Assembly (NCBI GenBank): GCA_026770585.1
Contig: MU646540.1
Span: 538,182-548,498, forward strand
Source of the DNA: Baffinella frigidus
Lineage: Eukaryota; Cryptophyceae; Cryptomonadales; Baffinellaceae
Length of the DNA stretch: 10,317 nt
Direction of reading: 5' to 3'
Position 1 is the stretch's first letter. The number at the start of each line of letters is the position of its first letter. The translations under genes and the position numbers were made by a program. Shown here piece by piece: positions 7,001 to 9,541 of the stretch. The notes under the pieces were generated by a model that was not told where the DNA came from, did not search any database, and saw only the letters and a list, made by a program, of their open reading frames with translations.

Positions 7001-9206
7001 CCGGCGTGGATAAGGCGTCGGTTTCCCTCGAGCCCTCTGGCGTGGTCCGTTTACTCTCCTCGTCCGCGAAGAGCGCGGGGGGCATCGCCTGGCGCATCGG
7101 GTCTGTTGGGGAAGGTAGTAGGCACGGGCGGGTGGGTTGGGGGATCGCATGGCGCATCGGGTGTGTTGGGGAGGGTATGAGGCACGGGCGGGTGGGTTGG
7201 GGAAGAGCGCAACCCCAAACCCCAAACCCCAAACCCTAAAGGGCTGGCAGAAGGACGGGGGTGCGCATGGGTGCGTCGGGGAGGGTGTTGCGTCCAGGAG
7301 GGTGTGTTGGGGAAGAGCGCGAGCCATTTCCATTGTGTCATAGGAGGAATCATAGGAGAAATTACTATGGCGTAGGCGATTTTACTTGTGAATCCTAATG
7401 AAATCAATTACCCCCCCACCAATCCTGGGTGGTACTGGCGGGTGTGTTGTGGAAGAGCGCGGGGGTCGCTTGCGCATCAGCGACTTGTGCTCGTCACAAG
7501 TCGCTGGGGAAGGCCACTCGAGAATGCTGGAGGAACCTATTTACATGTGGGGTTGTAAAGATTTGTACCAGGATAGGGTATTCTAACCTCGTGACTGTGC
7601 TAATTTTGCAGAGTTACGTGGCCAATCAACGAAAGTTACCACACAAATACATACTTTTAACAGCACATCGGTTTTCAATAGGCCCCTCTAGCATTCTCGT
7701 GTGGGGTGTTGCGTCTAGGCGGGTGTGGTCTCAGACCTTGCGCATCAGCGACTTGTCCTCGTCGGTCAACGGCGGGAGCTCCGTGAAGGTGATGTGCCTA
7801 AGGTGCCGGCAACCCGTAGCAGCTTACATCCCTTAAGTGACCAACGGGCGAATAATCGCCCGTGGAAGCCCTAGGCAGGTCCTAGGGCCCTACGGTAGGG
7901 CGTATGAGCCTACTGGCCACTTAAGGTATAGCTGCTACGGGTTGCTGGTGGTTTACTCTCCTCGCGCGGGGGGGCATCGCGGGTGGGTTGGGGAAGAGCG
8001 CAACCCTTGACCAGAAAGAATCGTTGTTTTTGGTTGATTCGTAGGACCCTACGGTAGGAGTCCCCAGGGACCTCGGAATTGCTGACGGGAGATACGGACA
8101 GATATGTCCGGTTTAGCTGAAATTTACTACTGTACCCGACTCGGTTATAAGCTGCTACGGGTTGCTGGTGGTTTACTCTCCTCGCGGGGGGGGGCATCGC
8201 GGGTGGGTTGGGGAAGAGCGCAACCCTTGACCCCAACCCCCAAACCCCAAACCCTATAGCGCTGGCGGACGAACGGGGGTCGCCACCGTGCGCAGGGGTG
8301 TGTTGGGGAAGGTGTTGCGTCCAGGTGGGTGTGTTGTGGAAGGCTTATCCCAGAAAACGAGTTCTAAAACTCGTTTTCTTAAGTCAACCCCCCTACAAAT
8401 TCGTCAACTTATTCTTTATTCTCCGCATAAGTTAACGAATTTATAGGGGGATTGACTTAAGAAAACGAGTTTTAGAACTCGTTTTCTGAGATAAAGGCGG
8501 GGGTCGTCACCTTGCGCATCAGCGACTTGTGCTCGTCGGTGAACGGCGGGAGCTCTGTGAAGGTGATGTACCTAAGGGGAAAGGCGAAGTTTATGAAGCT
8601 GTGATGTCGACGGCGCACGCAGGGGGGGGGGTGGGTAAGGTGCCGACGCCCCCCTTGAGATCTTGTCTGGGCAGAGCGACACGCGGCCGGGCGGACTATG
8701 CCTCGCTGTGAAGACTCAGCAACTTTGTGCGGGTGCCCCCTCTGCACTTGCGTCGGGACCCGGGCACTCGGCACTGCTAGATCCCAGGCACGAGCAGTCG
8801 GTCGATGCAGCGCAGGGGTCGACACGAAGGCATGTGCGCCAAGGTCGCCGGCAAGAATCGCTAGAACGTGTGAAAGAATGCTGGATATGGATATCCGGGA
8901 TATGGCGACTTAGACTCCCGGCGGACGCCTCGCTTGCATACCGCGCTATGACAGCTCATGTGCTGGTGTGCGGCCTGTGGAGACGCCATCGCCTAGACCA
9001 GCCGGTGGGAAATGGAGAGGAGGGGCTTCCTGCTCAAAGTTTTCTGCAACACACACACGATTGAGGACAGGCTCGACAGCTGGTGACGGACAGCCGGTCA
9101 ATCACCTGAAGTCATCCACATCCTTCGGGTCGGCAGGAGAGGCCTGGAGCTGAGCCGCGAGCCACTTGTCGAACTCGGCGTCGATCTTGGGAAGAGCGAA
9201 AGTCAT
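922..9206 (-). CDS. Phosphagen (arginine/creatine-type guanidino) kinase, split gene, N-terminal half; six exons, 3' end off the left edge
   Basis: Phosphagen kinases reversibly move the ATP gamma-phosphate to a guanidino compound (arginine, creatine, taurocyamine and others) as a cytosolic or mitochondrial energy buffer. Seen here: exons 9206-9106, 8571-8511, 6611-6530, 5206-5115, 3429-3349 and 1035-922 have AG...GT borders and join in phase (2,0,1,0,0,0) into 177 codons without a stop. Family landmarks occur in order: DEHKSLMRK then MTPELFAKLKD (res. 49-66), GVGFTAGDEE (89-98) then FKDIIYPIV, HTSDLDW (124-130), and EYVVSTRVRAARN (145-157), whose S149, R151 and R153 match the nucleotide-binding Ser-Thr-Arg-Val-Arg. 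The family is about 350 residues, so the catalytic domain with the reactive Cys lies left of position 1. The guanidino substrate is not decided: Gly and Val of the arginine kinase specificity loop are present, but its Ser and Tyr read Leu88 and Thr93, and AGDEE is creatine kinase-like. Family very sure; exon structure strongly supported by phase; substrate unknown. Confidence 0.93.
1178..1213 (-). pseudogene. Exon 6 acceptor-side copy
   Basis: The acceptor GGGAACAG|GCG is followed by AGTFAERVVSTRV and then TCTGCA. It is very like the 1327-1365 copy, with Y146R, and lies nearest to the true exon. Confidence 0.8.
1327..1365 (-). pseudogene. Exon 6 acceptor-side copy
   Basis: The acceptor GGGAGCAG|GCG is followed by AGTFAEYVVSTRV, then breaks into minisatellite sequence. 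It has the same reading as the true exon except K142T. Confidence 0.8.
1476..1523 (-). pseudogene. Exon 6 acceptor-side copy with 7-nt insertion
   Basis: On the minus strand the acceptor GAGCAG|GCC is followed by AGKFA, then a 7-nt insertion that shifts the frame before GGAGTACGTCGTCAGCACGC (the EYVVSTR segment). It is one of three copies in intron 5. Confidence 0.75.
1598..1799. mobile_element. MITE with 54-bp perfect terminal inverted repeats
   Basis: The left arm 1598-1651 and the right arm 1746-1799 are perfect reverse complements, beginning TTAGAGCGTTTGCGGTAATT. The inner part is about 94 bp with no coding capacity. TA dinucleotides lie at both ends (1599-1600 and 1797-1798), the target duplication expected for Tc1/mariner-type elements. 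It lies in intron 5. Perfect arms imply recent insertion or arm conversion. Confidence 0.85.
1890..2021. mobile_element. Fold-back element with about 52-bp arms
   Basis: The arms begin CCGGGGAAAC and include TTTGATGGCAACGAAAATTA; 48 of 52 bases pair. The flanks agctctctgcttcgt / actccgtacgatg recur joined without the element at 2090-2122 (gtgcactctctgcttcgt then tggg then actccgtacgatg). That is an empty-site paralogue showing this is an insertion. Confidence 0.8.
2043..2300 (+). repeat. Direct duplication with restriction-like palindromes
   Basis: cgactagtacacgttcgc plus ggagactcgcgtcgacca occurs at 2043-2078 and 2266-2300 with about one change. The unit cttgcccagtgcactctc plus tgcttcg occurs at about 1864 and 2081. 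This is a local segmental duplication inside intron 5; no gene is seen here. Confidence 0.7.
2326..2468. mobile_element. Fold-back element sharing its core with the 1890-2021 element
   Basis: Arms of about 58 bp begin TTCATCTCCACAAAAGTATT and continue AATTAATTGCTTT. The inner sequence CAACGAAATTTACTACACAA is nearly the inner sequence of the 1890-2021 element, while the outer ends differ. AGTA near both flanks may be a target duplication, not exact. Confidence 0.8.
2641..2816 (+). repeat. TTTGGGG / TTCAGGG heptamer array
   Basis: About eleven units of GGGGTTT are followed by GGGTTCA and GGGTTTA units. It is a telomere-like minisatellite in intron 5, with its C-rich strand in the pre-mRNA. Long open frames through it are artefacts of the 7-bp period. 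Confidence 0.85.
2897..3003. mobile_element. Inverted-repeat element of the 7806-7948 family
   Basis: The ends TATCCCTCAAGTG and CACTGAAGGGATA are imperfect inverted repeats. The inner 60 bp (ccagtaggctcatac, ccctac, gtagggccctaggacctg, cctagg) matches the complement of 7868-7926 at roughly 90%. It contains the palindrome TAGGGTG-gatatt-CACCCTA. Confidence 0.65.
3015..3044. repeat. Perfect 12-bp hairpin
   Basis: GTGAATTCACTG and CAGTGAATTCAC are separated by TAAAAT. An outer partial pair (atacgtct / agacgtat) encloses it. It is in intron 5 and its role is unknown. Confidence 0.75.
3086..3170 (+). repeat. 19-bp minisatellite, about 4.5 units
   Basis: The unit is caagttgacagactgttct, starting at 3086, 3105, 3124, 3143 and 3162, with at most one or two changes per unit. 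It lies in intron 5 about 180 bp below the exon 5 donor. A diverged echo (aaagttgacagatgtg) occurs at 4440. Confidence 0.9.
3349..3429 (-). CDS. Phosphagen kinase exon 5
   Basis: The acceptor is GGCCTAACAG|GGG and the donor is GAGCAG|GTCCTA. The 27 codons read GWHKFDPATQEHTSDLDW, then SKISFTEEQ. This corresponds to the linker 'YHGG.K.TDKH..DL' between the N- and C-terminal domains. It is phase 0 at both ends. Confidence is slightly lower because the linker is poorly conserved, but three partial or whole occurrences nearby all start at the same acceptor edge. Confidence 0.87.
3500..3590. repeat. Fold-back of CTACGGTAGG-type sequence
   Basis: ctacggtaggccgtaggg and its complement (ccctacggcctaccgtg) face each other across about 45 bp including cctaggacctgg. 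It is related in wording to the CCTAGG/CCTACGG elements at 2897, 4239 and 7806. It ends exactly where the broken exon 5 copy begins. Confidence 0.6.
3587..3624 (-). pseudogene. Exon 5 acceptor-side copy, acceptor destroyed
   Basis: It encodes GWHKFDPATQEHT on the minus strand, but the acceptor reads TAACCG instead of AACAG. Intron sequence upstream of the true acceptor (GTGTGGTGGCCTAA) is also duplicated, at 3645-3665, displaced by a TTTAGGG-like insert. This gives the order of events: duplication, then insertion. Confidence 0.75.
3739..3906. mobile_element. MITE, CCACCAACCC family, copy 1
   Basis: The ends CCACCAGCCCTCACGGTTT and AAAACCGTTAGGGTTGGTGG pair over about 28 bp. The inner sequence includes CTTGGAGGCCGCCGGATTCC then GGCGTC, shared with the element at 5651-5802. 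GCAC occurs at 3736-3739 and 3906-3909 and may be a 4-bp target duplication. Confidence 0.75.
3990..4017 (-). pseudogene. Exon 5 acceptor-side copy
   Basis: The minus strand has GGGCAG|GGGTGG, encoding GWYTLDPAT, against GWHKFDPAT at the true exon. The acceptor AG is kept and the copy stops after nine codons. It is in intron 4, upstream of true exon 5. Confidence 0.7.
4100..4215 (+). repeat. CCCTAGA / CCCTACA telomere-like tract
   Basis: Imperfect CCCTAGACCC units (4137-4185), then CACCCTACACGATACACCC, C-rich on the plus strand and hence G-rich in the kinase pre-mRNA. It is in intron 4. Confidence 0.75.
4239..4373. mobile_element. Inverted-repeat element with GGTACC ends
   Basis: The ends GGTACCTCGCTCATAAGA and TCTTATGAGCGCGGTACC pair at 17 of 18, followed by C-rich/G-rich inner arms and several CCTAGGACCCTACAGTAGG modules. 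There is no coding capacity. Confidence 0.7.
4597..4752 (-). pseudogene. Exon 4 copy with donor, split by a telomere-like array
   Basis: The donor half (4597-4655, ending CGAG|GTCTGCC and encoding DEECFTLFKDMIYPIVE) and a 5' piece (4729-4752) of exon 4 flank a CTCAACC/CCCAACC array at about 4656-4728. The sequence beyond the donor (ccaaccaccta on the minus strand) also matches the true intron 4 start. A further donor-flank echo lies at 4914-4945. Confidence 0.75.
4656..4728 (+). repeat. CTCAACC / CCCAACC array inside an exon 4 copy
   Basis: About ten 7-bp units (ccctcaa, cccccaa) interrupt an exon 4 copy, with cgccg at both borders (4651-4655 and 4730-4734), resembling a short target duplication. 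Confidence 0.75.
4753..5100 (-). other. Intron 4, exon 4-proximal part
   Basis: It contains a donor-flank echo (minus GTCTGCCAACCCGCC, 4914-4945), a direct repeat of tcctggtagaaagtgtgt plus gaactgacccaatrcccagg at about 5006-5045 and 5051-5095, and the short inverted pair tgatgccg...cggcatca at 4881-4909. No exon was recognised. Confidence 0.5.
5115..5206 (-). CDS. Phosphagen kinase exon 4 (guanidino specificity region)
   Basis: The acceptor is CCTTGGTAG|GT and the donor is CAG|GTCTGC. Two bases complete Gly82, then 30 codons: VLRPHLGVGFTAGDEE, CFTLFKDIIYPIVQ. It matches the family block 'VG..AGDEESY..F..LFDPII'. Relative to Limulus arginine kinase Ser63-Gly64-Val65-Tyr68, the equivalent positions read Leu88, Gly89, Val90 and Thr93. 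The usual Phe-Asp-Pro is Tyr-Pro here. Confidence 0.93.
5338..5367. repeat. Hairpin motif shared with 6797-6819
   Basis: A 23-bp stretch (ttctaaaagagtg plus ttttaagaaa) is identical at 5342-5364 and 6797-6819. Each copy is flanked by a different but self-complementary stem (GCGGG/CCCGC here, CCTT/AAGG there). This suggests a conserved hairpin or a tiny mobile module. It resembles the inner TTCTAAAA of the 8345-8494 element. Confidence 0.55.
5416..5438 (-). pseudogene. Exon 4 acceptor-side copy
   Basis: The minus strand repeats CCTTGGTAG|GTGTGCTG and the following CACCTCGG of true exon 4, then breaks off. It belongs to a duplication of about 65 bp (5197-5260 and 5429-5492) that also copies the intron just upstream, 232 bp apart. 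Confidence 0.8.
5604..5825 (-). pseudogene. Exon 4 copy interrupted by an inverted-repeat element
   Basis: The 5' part (acceptor at 5827-5826, then GCGTGTTGCGGCCGCACC) and the middle part (GTGGGCTTCTCGGCGGGG, then GAGGAGGAGTGCTCCACC) are adjacent in true exon 4 but here lie on either side of the element at 5651-5802. The donor end is lost. It lies in intron 3, upstream of the true exon. Confidence 0.75.
5651..5802. mobile_element. MITE, CCACCAACCC family, copy 2, inside an exon 4 copy
   Basis: The ends CCACCAACCCTCACAGGC and GCCCGTGAGGGTTGGTGG pair over about 28 bp (with GGGCAAATC). The inner sequence ccttggaagccgccggattc matches copy 1. Its flanks are contiguous in true exon 4, so its limits are defined by the host sequence: it arrived after the exon 4 duplication. 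Confidence 0.8.
5833..6129 (-). other. Intron 3, middle part without recognised features
   Basis: This moderately AT-richer stretch has loose repeats of ccacctgmaccrcctgcgctacgattgct at 5978 and 6104 and of cacacctg at 5916 and 5951. An open frame on the plus strand has no recognisable domain and lies within the kinase intron, so it is not called as a gene. Confidence 0.4.
6130..6520 (+). repeat. Two-phase minisatellite (33- and 46-bp periods) abutting the exon 3 donor
   Basis: The shared core gtgggtggtcaaaaggg starts at 6130, 6163, 6196, 6285 and 6318 (33-bp steps around an exon 3 donor copy) and at 6318, 6364, 6410, 6456 and 6502 (46-bp steps, with cacacgtcaagtgtaatc plus tcttctct). The last core unit is the first 30 bases of the true intron 3, so the array grew out of the real splice donor flank. 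Confidence 0.9.
6249..6281 (-). pseudogene. Exon 3 donor-side copy
   Basis: The minus strand reads DYSLFNGTQA and then GCGG|GTAGCG, the 3' end of exon 3 (GYSLSNAMQA) with its donor, in the downstream intron 3. It is embedded in the minisatellite that also abuts the true donor. Confidence 0.7.
6530..6611 (-). CDS. Phosphagen kinase exon 3 (MTPELFAKLKD helix)
   Basis: The acceptor lies after a C-rich tract (CCCCACCAG|GTG) and the donor is GCGG|GTAACG. It has 27 codons plus one base: VMTPELFAKLKD, VKSSKGYSL, SNAMQA, then the split Gly82. It aligns directly with the arginine/creatine kinase stretch 'LTPE.F..LK.KKT..G.TL...IQ.G', the clearest family signature of the N-terminal domain. Confidence 0.93.
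6734..6769. repeat. Short inverted repeat
   Basis: TCACGTCCCCGGGG and CCCCCGGAGACGTGA (14 of 15) are separated by about 7 bp. It is followed by aattactacacaa, a phrase also found in the fold-back elements at 1890 and 2326. Confidence 0.55.
6905..6937 (-). pseudogene. Decayed exon 3 acceptor-side copy
   Basis: It repeats the 7056-7088 copy almost identically (about 50 bp shared, 6899-6951 against 7050-7102), again with CAG at the exon edge followed by GCGATGCC on the minus strand. About 22 of the first 27 bases match exon 3. Confidence 0.55.
7056..7088 (-). pseudogene. Decayed exon 3 acceptor-side copy
   Basis: On the minus strand, GCGCCAG|GCGATGCC and onward encodes AMPPALFADEES, an imperfect version of exon 3 VMTPELFAKLKD, with the acceptor AG kept. 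It lies upstream of the true exon in intron 2. A second copy is at 6905-6937. Confidence 0.55.
7100..7345 (+). repeat. G-rich repeats and a CCCCAAA tract in intron 2
   Basis: ggcacgggcgggtgggttgg occurs at 7121 and 7181; ggcgcatcgggtgtgttggg-type units recur at about 6940, 7093, 7150 and 7295; CAAACCC units occur at 7211-7240. Many end in ggggaagagcgc, the complement of the GCGCTCTTC in the exon 3 copies, so these are further, more decayed acceptor-side copies. Confidence 0.6.
7469..7495 (-). pseudogene. Truncated exon 2 copy
   Basis: The minus strand encodes the DEHKSLMRK end of exon 2, identical at this level to the true exon, but the donor GT is lost (AAG followed by CGACCC). It forms one side of a perfect 12-bp inverted repeat (CAGCGACTTGTG, 5-nt loop) at 7478-7506. 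Confidence 0.7.
7519..7699. mobile_element. Candidate element with degenerate inverted ends
   Basis: The ends CGAGAATGCTGGAGGAACC and GGCCCCTCTAGCATTCTCG pair over about 22 bases with three mismatches. Inside, caacgaaagttaccacacaa echoes the core of the 1890 and 2326 elements. Confidence 0.5.
7737..7797 (-). pseudogene. Complete second copy of kinase exon 2 (alternative exon or decoy)
   Basis: It has the same 61-nt length and the same edges as exon 2: acceptor CACCTTAG|G and donor AAG|GTCTGA. It encodes HITFTELPPL then TDEDKSLMRK, differing from exon 2 at three residues (Y35H, F44L, H49D) and with no stop. Using both copies would shift the frame (61 is not a multiple of 3), so only one could serve. 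The polypyrimidine tract is replaced by the end of an inverted-repeat element (7806-7948), making the acceptor weak. It is either a mutually exclusive exon or a recent non-functional duplicate. Confidence 0.75.
7806..7948. mobile_element. Inverted-repeat element next to the exon 2 copy acceptor
   Basis: The ends CCGGCAACCCGTAGCAGCT and AGCTGCTACGGGTTGCTGG pair at 18 of 19, and the inner TTAAGTGACCA/TGGCCACTTAA also pair. It contains the palindrome GGGCGAATAATCGCCC and the CCCTAGGCAGGTCCTAGG core shared with 2897-3003. It lies 8 bp from the acceptor of the 7737-7797 exon copy. Confidence 0.75.
7931..8231 (+). repeat. 82-bp direct duplication 220 bp apart
   Basis: gctgctacgggttgctgg followed by tggtttactctcctcgcg and onward to gcaacccttgacc occurs at 7931-8012 and 8151-8231 with about one indel. 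Each holds the right end of the 7806-7948 element plus an exon 3 acceptor-like fragment (gcatcgcgggtg), so mobile-element ends were carried along. Confidence 0.8.
8345..8494. mobile_element. Fold-back element with 68-bp arms and a nested hairpin
   Basis: The arms 8345-8412 and 8427-8494 (64 of 68 paired) start TTATCYCAGAAAACGAGTTC. Each arm contains its own hairpin, GAAAACGAG-ttctaaaa-CTCGTTTTC. AGGC flanks both sides (8341-8344 and 8495-8498). The related locus at 7445-7480 (gtgtgttgtggaagagcgcg plus ggggtcg) lacks the element. It sits 16 bp beyond the exon 2 donor in intron 2. Confidence 0.85.
8511..8571 (-). CDS. Phosphagen kinase exon 2
   Basis: The acceptor is pyrimidine-rich, CCTTTCCCCTTAG|G, and the donor is AAG|GTGACG. 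The 61 nt complete the split Arg34 codon (AG+G) and encode 20 residues, YITFTELPPF then TDEHKSLMRK. The SLMRK end corresponds to the SLLKKHLT segment of arginine kinases, immediately before the 'LTPE.F..LK' helix. A second complete copy lies 774 bp downstream in the intron (7797-7737). Confidence 0.88.
8572..9105 (-). other. Intron 1 (534 bp)
   Basis: It is bounded by CAG|GTGATT and CCTTAG|G. Compared with the other introns it is nearly repeat-free: a C10/G10 tract near 8621-8632 and an internal acceptor-like TGTGTGTTGCAG at 9055-9044 are the only notable items. No second exon 1 or exon 2 copy was found in it. Confidence 0.6.
9106..9206 (-). CDS. Phosphagen kinase exon 1 (start codon)
   Basis: The ATG is at 9206-9204. 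It encodes MTFALPKIDAEFDKWL and then a Lys/Asp-rich stretch ending KDVDDF, 33 codons plus AG. The donor is CAG|GTGATT. Intron retention would hit TGA at 9104-9102 at once, so splicing is required. It is a charged, helical N-terminus typical of the family, about 27 residues longer than the compact animal arginine kinases (judged by the STRVR position, 149 here against about 122). An in-frame upstream ATG exists at 9398 (see separate entry). Confidence 0.85.
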
Positions 9207-9398
9207 CTGCTCTCTCAGGGTTGTAGGTTTTAGTGGTGCAGGGTTGAGATATCGAGTGGAGTCCCCACCGTGGTGGGCACGCGCGCAATCGGGCACACGC
9301 GCACGCACCGTCAAGCGCCCGACCACACGCAGTCGGTGGAGTTGTTTCGAGCGGATGGGGGGGGCGGCTGGGGCGCGGTGGCAAGGGAAGTACCTCAT
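9207..9398 (-). other. Possible N-terminal extension of the kinase, in frame from an upstream ATG
   Basis: The frame stays open 64 codons upstream of the exon 1 ATG to an ATG at 9398-9396. The extra peptide starts MRYFPCHRAPAAPPIRSK and is rich in Arg, with no acidic residue until about residue 50, which resembles a mitochondrial transit peptide. Organellar phosphagen kinases are known in animals and some protists. It may equally be an untranslated leader that happens to stay open in GC-rich DNA. Confidence 0.3.
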
Positions 9399-9541
9399 GA
9401 AGCCCTGTGCCGTTTGTCGAATGTGGCCGACATCCAAGCAAATTGACTTAAGGACACCCTAGACACCTGGCCACCTCAGCACCCGAGCCCGGGCGGGAGC
9501 TGGAGCACCGACGGGAGCTCCGCTCATTGACACTCAGGTTG
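9207..9541. promoter_or_regulatory. Divergent intergenic region, presumed shared promoter
   Basis: About 335 bp lie between the two start codons, the kinase reading left and the zinc-finger gene reading right. It is GC-rich with alternating purine-pyrimidine tracts (gcacgcgcgcaa, cacacgcgcacgcacc at 9277-9309). No clear TATA box is seen; ATATCGAG at 9249 is the nearest AT-rich patch. The head-to-head layout is seen; the promoter role is inferred. Confidence 0.45.

Noticed and set aside
6691-7239. 182-codon plus-strand open frame, Arg/Gly-rich
   Set aside because: It lies in kinase intron 2, is built of repeats including exon 3 acceptor copies and a CCCCAAA tract, and has no recognisable domain.
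9044-9105. Short 62-nt intron 1 using the good-looking acceptor TGTGTGTTGCAG at 9055-9044
   Set aside because: Continuing exon 1 in frame from there gives stop within three codons (AGA AAA CTT TGA), whereas the acceptor at 8573-8572 joins in frame to recognisable kinase sequence.
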